This document shows, one piece after another, positions 21,372 through 30,036 of a DNA stretch of 64,000 nt. The stretch's first letter is position 1; each line of letters opens with the position of its first letter. The stretch is from contig JAKSYS010000005.1 of the NCBI GenBank assembly GCA_022925895.1, positions 124,001-188,000 on the forward strand, read 5' to 3'. The stretch is from Fragilaria crotonensis. Its lineage: Eukaryota; Bacillariophyta; Fragilariophyceae; Fragilariales; Fragilariaceae. The translations under genes were made by a program, and so were the position numbers. The notes under the pieces were generated by a model. The model was not told where the DNA came from and did not search any database. It worked only from the letters and a program-made list of their open reading frames with translations.

Positions 21372-22351
21372 ATGAATCGAGGAACAGCATTGCCATTGCA
21401 AATGAATGCACACGTTGTCGACCCCGACTCGGAACTAGTTGTTCTCACGAACTGCGCATTGCTGTTGGTATGTGTCGCCTTCGTCGGATACCTTGCCATA
21501 CCTGGCGGAGCTCGAAAGCGCTACTGCAATTCGCACCCCAGGAGGTTTGCACGCACATCGTTTGTACTTCGTGACTGCGATGTACTCACTCCGATAGTAA
21601 GTGCGTCACCGGATCGAGGGTACGACTCCATCGATGACGGGTACACCAGTTTCGCGCCAAGGTCGCCGTCCCGATCAGATCTGCTACATGGGGGCTGTTC
21701 GTTGCCGACTCCGCTTATTATGGATCCTGGGATTGCATGCCTTTCGAAGGGACAGGCTACCCCCAACGCCCCATCATCCCACCGCTGGTCCACCCCCGGC
21801 AAGACGTCGAGGACGCATGGACGACAGACTCCTGCCACGGCTCGGCCGCCGCCCACGATAGAGGAGGATGTCAACAATAATTCACCTAACTCAGTTTCGG
21901 ATAAATCAGAGCACGAGCTACCTAAGAAACTCCTAGTCCTCGTGTCGACTCGATGCTTGGATCCGCAACAGGAGCAGAATCAGAGGGATGCGATTGCGCT
22001 TTTGCGGCAGCGCAAGGTGCCCTTTGAGACAGTGGATGGAATGAATCCGTTGCAACGGACTCGGTACGTGTCGAAGTTGCCGACGTATTTGAATGGTCCG
22101 ACTGATCCTAACTATTTGTGTCACTTTTGAGCAGGAGGGAGGAGTTGTACCGTATCAGTGGCGCTCGGGCTCAGTATCCGCAATTCTTTTTCCTTCATGC
22201 CGATGGTCGAACGACTCATTTGGGTGACTTTAAGACACTGCAAAATCTTCATCATGCTGAAGGATTACCTCGCAGCTATCGAAATGCAACACCGGGTATC
22301 ATGACATGGAACGAGATCTTCTGTGATACGTCTCAAATCTTTTCGGTCTGA
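21372..22351 (+). CDS. Membrane-anchored SH3BGR-like thioredoxin-fold protein, two exons
   Basis: Exons 21372-22063 and 22135-22351, intron 71 nt, 302 residues. A hydrophobic segment (about residues 21-43, VVLTNCALLLVCVAFVGYLA) follows a short N-terminus, then Arg-rich RKRYCNSHPRRFAR, which suggests a signal anchor. A low-complexity Pro/Arg/Ser linker occupies about 60-175. The C-terminal domain repeats that of the gene at 11019: LLVLVSTRCLD, QRDAIALLRQRKVPFETVDGMNP, ARAQYPQFFF with the cis-Pro. No CxxC is present. The intron splits an Arg codon after its second base, exactly as in the paralogue. Its first 190 bases are copied nearly intact at 28216-28407. Confidence 0.75.
22064..22134 (+). 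other. Spliceosomal intron of second SH3BGR-like gene
   Basis: 71 nt, donor GTACGT, acceptor TGAGCAG, with a branch-point-like CTAAC (within GATCCTAAC) about 25 nt before the acceptor. Splicing joins QRTR to REELYRISG. Confidence 0.8.
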
Positions 22352-23283
22352 TTGACAATCATGTACGCATGAATATAGTCTTTGCCCTATGGCGTTGTAT
22401 TGAATCCAATTGATGGTAGTTTTACTGAAAATTAAAATCTTGGAGCATCGTGCACGAACTATTTGTCACCACAACTGAAGATAATACACGTAAATGCATT
22501 TCGGCCTTCATGGAGCTTAGCACAATCAATGAGCATCAGATTTGCGGACCTTAACTCGGATTGCCTGTTGATGGTTAGTTGGTGATGTTGCACGAGGGTG
22601 GCATAGCTGCAGTAGGTGTCGAATGGTTCACAGTTCACAGTTAGGAGTTGATCTAATGTGTTGTATGGTACTGTAGTTGTCGATTTGGGTACAGTACGTC
22701 AAAGGGTTCAATCTTCAATACCTGTACCAGGTACTACCGGTACTACTAGTACCAGGTATGCATACCAAGTTGTGTACGTACATATGAACTTCGTATTCAC
22801 GATTTACAGTATGATAGCAAATACATGTATGCTACTCCAGTAATTGTGTAGAAGTACTACTACCAGGAACCACTAGACTGGTGTACTGGATTTCGTCCAA
22901 CGAAGCGCAACGCGCGAATTGCACATTTTGATCCGAGCTACTCTAGTACAAGTACCAGGTACAATATTGTAGTGTAAATGCTACATGGTGTACAAGTTAC
23001 AAAAGTACTAGTACCACGTAGCCATGTACATGCACCTGGCTTGTGTACGCATATAAGTACTTGTAGGTAGTGTCATGTGTCATAGAGTAGTACGTACTCC
23101 TCTCTACGGTGTATGCATAGGGGTGTAGAAGAGTCCTCGCTTTTTGTTTTTTTGTTTCACAAACGGGATAAAATAATGCAGCGTGCGGGCTGCAGACACG
23201 AGCCCCGTTTCAACTGAAAGCGTTGAAAGGCATTCGGACTGCAGGAGTTTGTTACCTTTTGCACTCACTCCAACAAAACCACG
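22352..23283. other. Spacer, very GTAC-rich
   Basis: No gene recognised in about 930 bases. From about 22660 to 23100 it is packed with GTACCAGGTAC, ACTAGTAC and TACTACCGGTAC words. The end should carry the promoter and leader of the NPF/PH gene. Confidence 0.5.
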
Positions 23284-25168
23284 ATGGAGCAAGCAAACAA
23301 TCCATTCGGCGCCCCGACGTCCAACCCCTTCGATGCACTTCCGGTAGCCACCTCTCCGACACAGCAGCCAGGTGTAAATCCGTTTGACCCTTTTGCTGCT
23401 TCGCAACCACCGCAGCAGCAGCAGCAGCAACAACCTGCAGTACAAGTGAATCTGAGTGGCACTGGGACATATCAGTTTCAAGCACAGCCAAATGTAACAG
23501 ACCCGTTTGCTTCTCAGACTGCGGAACCCCATCACCAACCTACTCCGTTTCAGCAGCAGCATGTGCAGCAGCAAGGTTTCCAGTCCTATCCTCAGGCCGA
23601 GTCCCAACCGAACTCCATGGTGGTTTCGATCGCTCCACAGCCGCAACAGCAGTACGGACAACAACAGAGTCATCCTTCGTTACATGCACCGCCAAATCCT
23701 CAACAAGGTGCGTTGGTACTTGCTCCGCAACCAGCAAATCCGTTTGCTGCTGTGGCTGCTTCTGCCCCGACACCTGTGAGTGCTGATCCTTTCGGACAAG
23801 CCTTGGTCCCTGTTGCCCAGCAATCCGATCCATGGGCAGCTCAACCTCCGACATCGGCTTCTGTAGCATCTATGTTCGATCCATATGCCGCCGCACCTGT
23901 TCCACCACCCGTGGCTCCGCCTCCTCCTCCTGTTGAGGATCCTTTCCCCGCCTTTTCCTTCGATGCCCTGCAGCAACAAACCACGGCGCTCGTCAGTGCA
24001 CCCGGTCCGTCTCCATACGGCATGGCGCCTGACCCTGCCTATGGTCAAATCCAACCATATGGCATGGCACAAGAACCAGCGCATGGTCATGATCCATACG
24101 CAGATGGCGACGTTACACCTGGGCAAGAGGTGGTCGCATATCAGAAACCTGACGACGAGTTGGTTCCGTACCAGGCAGAAACTCCTCCAGAGTCACCTCA
24201 TGTCAATAAGTACAGCCACATCCTGTCTAATCTGGCTCCTCCTGGTGCAGCTCCGCTGCCCAAAGGAGATAAAGTGCTCAAATCAGGATACGTTCTGGCT
24301 CGTATTTCTTTTCGCACTATTTTGTTGAAGAAGTGGAAGCAGACCTATTGGATTCAGTATGGTCCTCATGCAATGCTTTGGTTCAGAAACCACGCTGATT
24401 TCGACGAGTGGCTCAACAATCCGTATCACACTCAAGATCAGAAGAATTTTCTCGTTAAACTTGCCATCAATTTCGTTCACGACCTCTACAAACCAAACGT
24501 CCGAGGGTATCAAGTGACCCAGTCGCGGTCCAAACAGTACGGGAAAAAGTACCTTAAACAGTTTAAACTCGAACGCTGGATGGATTATGGTCCGACGATT
24601 GCTGCCGCCTTTGCATCGACGGATCCCAAGGAAGTCGACGAGCTGCGCCACACGCTGGTGGAGTGCATGCGAAATACTCCTCTCGGCGATGGCATTCGGG
24701 CCACCGGGGCCGTGCGAGAAGGTCGCACGGATGTCGATGGACGGCAAAGGTCGGCCTCCTTTGGTGCTGGAGACTTTCCGAGGGAAATCGATCGTACGTT
24801 TGTGTTGTTGCAAATCATGTGGAATGCTTGTGTTTTGTTCGTGGCCTCACCATCCAATCTTTTCTTCGTCGTTTACAACAGGCGGCTACCCAAGTAGCAG
24901 CGGTTCGCATGAGTCCGCTGATGCTGCTGTAGAAGACCAGCGCCATTTTGATTCTCAAAGCGCTCCGGTTGGGGGGCATCAGGGCTACCAGCAACACGAT
25001 CCGCATCAAGCTCAGCATCCACAGTCACAGCAACCCTACCAACAACAGGCCTACCAACAACAGGCCTACCAACAGCAACCCTACCAACAGCAACCCTACC
25101 AACAGCAACCCTACCAACAGCAACCCTACCAACAACAGCCATTTCAACAACAGCCATATCAATACTAG
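23284..25168 (+). CDS. NPF-motif, PH-like domain protein with PYQQQ tail (endocytic adaptor-like)
   Basis: Exons 23284-24793 and 24882-25168, intron 88 nt, 598 residues. The N-terminal 325 residues are Pro/Gln-rich with NPF motifs at 6-8, 14-16 and 32-34 plus many DPF/DPW/DPY words. NPF binds EH domains and DPF/DPW binds clathrin adaptors, so an endocytic scaffold is inferred. Residues about 326-470 look like a PH domain (LKSGYVLARISF...KKWKQTYWIQYG, ending in a helix with ELRHTLVECMR), which would bind membrane lipid. The tail is eight PYQQQ-type repeats. Its stop is 54 bases from the convergent stop of the BMT5-like gene. The first half may be partly disordered. Confidence 0.8.
24794..24881 (+). 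other. Spliceosomal intron of NPF/PH gene
   Basis: 88 nt, donor GTACGT, acceptor TACAACAG, phase 1. Without splicing the frame ends at 24897; with it the Q-rich tail is joined in frame. Confidence 0.75.
25034..25153 (+). repeat. 15-bp coding tandem repeat, eight units (PYQQQ)
   Basis: Eight in-frame 15-base units, CCCTACCAACAGCAA type, encode PYQQQ, AYQQQ (twice), PYQQQ (four times) and PFQQQ, followed by PYQY and the stop. The central units are nearly identical, so unit number may vary between strains. Confidence 0.9.
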
Positions 25169-25222
25169 TAATGGCAGTGCACATGATTTTCTTGTGATTA
25201 AGTTTCGTAAACCAAGTATCGT

Positions 25223-26311
25223 TTATCTCTTTACTTTCTTGTTGCGCCTCTTCGCTCCGTTGTAGGATTCGTATCGAGCCTTGATGAGGTGCGCATTTCG
25301 TACCTTGACTAGTAAAGCGGGGGTAACTTCTTGCAGGCTTTCACATCCGGGAAGAATGGTTGGAAGGAACTTTCCGCTCTCACTTGTATCCAATCCGAAG
25401 ATGTAGATGCATGCGTCATGACAAGGGAAGCTCTTCTTGTCCAGGGCTTTGCGTGGCACATACGGCGGAAGAACTGCCCGATCTAACACAACTCGGCCGA
25501 GGTAACTGTATTCTGGATCGTCGCAAGCACTGGTCACGACGTCCTCCAACTTCCACTGATTAAAGGGTGGTTTTGTCTTGTGGCAAATATGAATCTCTCC
25601 CCCCTGTGCCAGGCATTGTCTAGCAGACACCACAAAGCGACGAACAAGGTCCTTGTTCTCCTCCATGGCCTCATTCTGTCCATCTTGACCCCTGGCGACA
25701 GCGGTGCATGGAAAGTTCCAGACGATGCGATCGAATTTAACGTTCCGTAACTTTTCTGGCAGCGTCTCCTTCAATTGAGTGGCGTCGACGTTGTAGTGTA
25801 TTTTAGCTGCGCGATCCGTCAGCTCTTGGATAGTTTCGACATAATTAGGATACACTTCGGCTAACGTTTCGTTGGATTCATAACTTGTGGCGACCAAATT
25901 AGATTGGGAACTTTCATCTGTATTCGCATTCGACGATAGGATCCGAGCGATAGCAAGCGAGAAACTGAAGTCGCCATCACCACAAAGTAGAACATTGATT
26001 CCAGGGTAGTATCCCAAGCTTCCAGCTGGTACTCCTTCTGGAGGTTCGAGGATTCGTGGGCAACCTTCCGGGCGCTGATTCGGGGCCTTGGACGTGAATT
26101 CCTTATCAAACGCAATGTCGAAGTTTCCAATCTTGTATGCGCACGGTACGCACATGTTGTTCACAGCACAAGCAGATGTTGCTTTATAACAGTAAAGGCG
26201 ATCAATGTTGCGACGAGGAAAGTCACTTTTGTTGGGGTACTCGTCCAGACCTCGCTTTCTGCTCTGCGCCTTGTCAGGCGCCACCCTGTGCTTGCCCGTC
26301 TCCGGTGCCAT
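25223..26311 (-). CDS. BMT5-like rRNA (uridine-N3) methyltransferase domain protein
   Basis: 362 residues, single exon, start ATG at 26311. The Rossmann-like BMT5 domain (DUF2431) begins near residue 105: NVLLCGDGDFSFSLA (SAM-binding loop, 111-118), NLVATSYES (138-146), a VDATQL strand (about 175-180) and FDRIVWNFPC (193-202) as the NFP catalytic motif. Yeast BMT5 methylates U2634 in 25S rRNA; plant and protist relatives form a wider family whose target is less certain. The first 100 residues carry a Cys pattern (CYKATSACAVNNMCVPC) that could bind metal. The C-terminus is basic (KRRNKKVKR), in keeping with nucleolar localisation. Convergent with the NPF/PH gene. Confidence 0.85.
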   Translation of the reverse strand: MAPETGKHRVAPDKAQSRKRGLDEYPNKSDFPRRNIDRLYCYKATSACAVNNMCVPCAYKIGNFDIAFDKEFTSKAPNQRPEGCPRILEPPEGVPAGSLGYYPGINVLLCGDGDFSFSLAIARILSSNANTDESSQSNLVATSYESNETLAEVYPNYVETIQELTDRAAKIHYNVDATQLKETLPEKLRNVKFDRIVWNFPCTAVARGQDGQNEAMEENKDLVRRFVVSARQCLAQGGEIHICHKTKPPFNQWKLEDVVTSACDDPEYSYLGRVVLDRAVLPPYVPRKALDKKSFPCHDACIYIFGLDTSESGKFLPTILPGCESLQEVTPALLVKVRNAHLIKARYESYNGAKRRNKKVKR

Positions 26312-26964
26312 TTTGCGTTAGGCGGATCTGACTTGCGATTGATGAGTCTGAAAAAGAATGAAGTGAGTTAGTCGAACATTGTGATGAGGTGATGACAACG
26401 AACCCCTTCGTACCGGTAGATCGACTACAACCGTATGACCTTCGTGGTACTACAGTGATGTACCCACATTCTGGAGTCTATCCATACATGTATCGTACCA
26501 CGTACAGTACGTGGTACAATTACTTCCAAAACCATGATCAGGCGACCCAAATTTTTTCACATACACAGTAGTATGTACGTATGTACTGTACAGTGTACAG
26601 TATACATGAAATCGCAAGATATATTTTAGAGTTAGAGAAGAATGGCTCTCACCGTGCTCGACTGTACGTCATCCCGTATTGCAAATTGTGCTCCGACCTC
26701 CTACTACTGTAGTCTACTGTACGAATCGCACACCTGTACCAGTAAAAGTACTCCAGTACGAGTATTGCACAATCCACCAGATTACTCTACTGGAATACTG
26801 TACTGGTACGTTCTTGTTGGACTAGTACAATGACATTCCTGTGCCGCCATCCGCGATCCGTGATTCGTGATTCGTGATTCATGATGCGCAATGTGCAATG
26901 TGCGATGTGCGATGTATGAACTACTATAGCGTACCAGTACTACTCCGAGTACTCATCACTACCT
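26312..26964. other. Spacer, GTAC-rich, with strong palindrome
   Basis: No gene recognised. It contains the 23-base inverted repeat at 26495-26517, further GTACTGTACAG words at about 26575-26605, and imperfect GTGATTCGTGATTC / GCGATGTGCGATGTGC repeats at about 26855-26910. Confidence 0.5.
26495..26517. repeat. 23-bp near-perfect palindrome
   Basis: GTACCACGTAC (26495-26505), one spacer base, and its exact complement (26507-26517). Confidence 0.9.
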
Positions 26965-28193
26965 GCAGAGGCGAGAGTTGGAGGTGGTGACCATGACGGC
27001 GTCGAGCTTGACGATGGCAAAACTGATGGATCAAATCATGAAGGGCCAAGCGTTGACCGTGTCGAAACGTCGACGAATCGCGAAGGAGTTGCTGAAATTG
27101 CAGCAGAGCAATCAATAACTTCTGTCGAGACAATAACAGAAACGCCTCGCGACCGCCATCGTTGGTCCTCTACGGGAACTGACGAAACATCTGATGATTG
27201 CGGAGATGACGATCGTGAATATTCAAGTGTTGAATTGGAACAGCAGGAAATATCAACCGGCAATGGATGCTCTGTTGATGGAGGCGCGGCCGACGATGAT
27301 GAGTACATTATTGGTGAATCCGAGCACCCCACCTTGCGACGAGCAAAGTGAAGGCAAAATATGACGATGAAGAGTTCATGATTGAAGATGATTTGAGCCA
27401 TCGTGTGGCGCCTGGAGATATAAGCAAAGTAGAAGGAGTGGTCGGCGAAGATTCCTTAAGGCCCGCAGCGGCAACAACGCGGTCATTTGGTTGATTTCGC
27501 CGAGGTATCGTCGGCTCCGAAAAGCGGTGGCTTGAGCGCGGCAGCAATGGCCGCCATTCGAGAGGCTGCGAGGGAAGCCCAACGTATGCTGGGAAGAGAG
27601 TCGTCAGCTCAGAGCGACGATCGCGCGAAGAGGATGAAAAAGGAGAAGAAGAAAAAGGAAGGAGATGAAAAAAGGCAGAAGCAGTCGCGCTCGGTCGTTA
27701 TGGTTTGCGAAGATGCATCCTGACGTGCTTGGCTGTTCGCCAGTTGCCAGCTGTTGCTACTGCATTGGTTTTTTGTCGTTCGGTGTTTCATCGTCATTTC
27801 GTCTGGAACAGCAGGTGTTACTAAAGGGAGAGCCTCGAAAGGTTGCTTTCGAACAACACGCGGGAAGCGGGTAGCAGCTTTGACATTGAAGCCGTTAGTG
27901 ATGAACTCAAATCAAGGCACGTTCCCATGGCTTTAGCAAGCTTCAAACGTTTGGACACGATAGACAAGCTTCTGCAACAAGAAGGAAATGAGAAAGGACC
28001 GAATTGTGCTCAACAAACTGCGCAGACCTATAAGTTGTCGACGTCGATGGAAATTAAGATTGCTACAGAGGGGCGCGGCGGAAGCTGTTGGACAAGCACG
28101 GATCTGTCATCTTGGTTGATTGATGCAACCTTGAAAACCAAGCTACAGCCTCGACTTCATGGAAAAGTTGATTCTGGAGGTTCTATTCGTTGA
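26965..28193 (+). pseudogene. Decayed host coding region, acidic then Lys-rich
   Basis: Three stretches read like real protein in three frames. 26965-27351 gives an acidic Asp/Glu/Thr-rich peptide ending DDDEYIIGESEHPTLRRAK and a stop. 27352-27495 continues as KAKYDDEEFMIEDDLSHR. 27484-27723 gives VDFAEVSSAPKSGG, an Ala-rich helix and a KKEKKKKEG run. A further frame at 27843-28193 (FDIEAVSDELKSRHVP) may belong to it. No long intact frame and no clear ATG joins them, so at least two frameshifts have occurred unless unusual introns are present. A splice-acceptor-like CTGCAG lies just before 26965. I cannot name the family. Confidence 0.4.
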
Positions 28194-28215
28194 CTATGGT
28201 AGTTCAAATTGAATT

Positions 28216-28437
28216 CGCCTTAGAATGAATCGAGGAACAGCATTGCCATTGCAAATGAATGCGCACGTTGTCGACGCCGACTCGGAACTCGTTGTTCTCA
28301 CGAACTGCGCATTGCTGTTGGTATGTGTCGCCTTCGTCGGATACCTTGCCATACCTGGCGGAGCTCGAAAGCGCTACTGCAATTCGCACCCCAGGAGGTT
28401 TGCACGTTGGTGCTTCATCCTCCGGAGTACTGAGTAA
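28216..28437 (+). pseudogene. 5' fragment copy of the second SH3BGR-like gene
   Basis: From about 28216 to 28407 the sequence matches 21363-21554 with only about four base differences, covering the ATG, the hydrophobic anchor and the Arg-rich RKRYCNSHPRRFAR stretch. One difference changes Pro to Ala; the other coding changes are silent. After RRFAR the copy diverges and soon stops (ORF 28225-28437), so the linker and thioredoxin-fold domain are missing. Almost no promoter sequence was copied. This is a recent truncated duplication rather than a working gene. Confidence 0.8.
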
Positions 28438-28912
28438 TCACCTTTGACATAGCTCTAGTGTGTGACCTGGACGGTTGATGATTGATGAGGCTTTAGAGCA
28501 CTGGAGCCCAATTTGGTACTCCAGAGAACGTACCACCGGCAGTACTGAGGACTCAACTCTAGAGACTCTAGAATATCCTTTTTCAAATATGCATCCACGA
28601 CTCGCGGAACCGCGGGTACGTCCATCATCCATCCATATCATCAATGGAGTTGTCCCAACATTCTAAGGTTGTGATCCGTTGACGTTTAGGGAGAGGATGA
28701 ACGCAACAAACGCCACGGAGAAGCATAAGTACGCCATGTGGGATTTATTTATGAACATAAAATTGGATAACAGACACACGCCAACTTCTCTAATCTTCCG
28801 TTTGTCTCTGGAGAGGAAGTTCTCCTTTTCCCGACCTTCTACTTGCAATTAAACATGCAGCTTTCTCACAACAGATCAGGATCTAGCTCATAGCTTCAAT
28901 CCCCTAATGTTA
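28438..28912. other. Spacer
   Basis: No gene supported. Small open frames on both strands lack any recognisable feature. Confidence 0.4.
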
Positions 28913-29721
28913 CTATGCCCTACCGTACTCAAGCTGTAGATTGTCGGATGCTGTCAATTTGAAGCCATTTAACGCATGCAACGTCAGGGTGGCGTGTGGT
29001 TCCGATTCGAATTCAATGAAGGCAAGGCCAGGGCGAGGAAGACGCACGTCCTTGTAACCAGCGTATTGGTGATATGTGATGTATTATTTTGAGCATTTCC
29101 AACGTTACGTCGTCTGACAAGCCTTGTCTAATCATAACATGAGATACGGAGGCGAAGTTGGGGCATTTGGAGGCTCGGTCAATGTTGCATTAGGAATACT
29201 ATTCGTTGAGTCCACCTTTTTTCGTTTAGCTTTTGGGACGTAAGTTACATCACGCTTGATAATACGGTCGGAGATATCCTTGGAGTACTGAATGACCAAT
29301 ACCTTGCCGAAAAAGCAAACGCCATTTTCACCTTGAAGTGCAGCGGTTGCGGCTTGAACATCGTCCATGATTACCCAGGCATGGCATCGACGACCATCTT
29401 TGCGAAGAGTTCCACTTTCTAAGACCTTCGAGATAAGACAAGTTAGGCGATGGTGAGCTATCGAGGGCGTGCTTTGTACTCTAAGGCTCTGAAGTACATC
29501 GCCATGCCAGCATCGCGGTCGATGAGACACGACGACAGGACGTCACCACTATTTCATGCTTGTCTCAAAGTCAACCTTTGAACAATCAAGTACTTACCTT
29601 CCCATGACGAGAAAATAGAGAGTATAGAGCTCTTCGCAGCACAGGCGTTTTGATCTTCCAGTCAATGTTGTGAACATAGAGACGTTAAGTAAAGCGTTGG
29701 ACTAGGAAAGGTGGCTGTCAT
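28913..29721 (-). pseudogene. U1A/U2B''-type spliceosomal RRM protein, frameshifted
   Basis: On the minus strand an ATG at 29721 leads MTATFPSPTLY; a 13-base insertion then precedes VHNIDWKIKTPVLRRALYS (RRM1, RNP2). A 172-nt GT-AG intron (29597-29426) follows, then LESGTLRKDGRRCHAWVIMDD, CFFGKVLVIQYSKDISDRI (RNP1-side and U1A signature region) to 29132. RRM2 is recognisable as SDDVTLEMLKIIHH, then after a 7-base insertion QYAGYKDVRLPRPGLAFIEFE through LEYGRA and a stop at 28913. A third net shift lies just before RRM2 near 29135. Three small indels break the frame, so I call it a pseudogene. U1A/U2B'' proteins bind stem-loops of U1 or U2 snRNA; an intact copy should exist elsewhere. Confidence 0.75.
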
Positions 29722-30036
29722 AGTGAGATAGTTTTTGATTTGTATGCATACGGAGTACACCCGACTATTGTACAATACCTCGTACAGTAATTACATTCGC
29801 GTACCGTACACCAGTAGTCCGGTAATGCGTTACTCACTGCTCCGAGTACCAGGTAGAACGGTACAGGTTGCTGGTAGTATGCAGATGCGCAAGGGCAAGA
29901 CAGCATGCATAACTCGCTGTACGCCGTTCACATAGGACAATTACACTACAATTACTATCTTCGTCAAATACTGTACGACGATGACAGTTTGATCACTCAG
30001 TTCCCCGTTGTGTCCTTCTTATACCTTCCGGCAAAG
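29722..30036. other. Spacer before the hydrolase gene
   Basis: 315 bases with GTACACC and GTACCAGGTA words near 29750-29870. Presumably holds the hydrolase promoter; no gene seen. Confidence 0.4.

Noticed and set aside
23104-23673. 189-codon minus-strand Leu/Arg-rich frame
   Set aside because: Antisense to the Gln-rich start of the NPF/PH gene; Leu runs come from CAG/CAA repeats read backward.
24873-25184. Minus-strand VAVGRVAVGR repeat protein
   Set aside because: Antisense reading of the PYQQQ tandem repeat.
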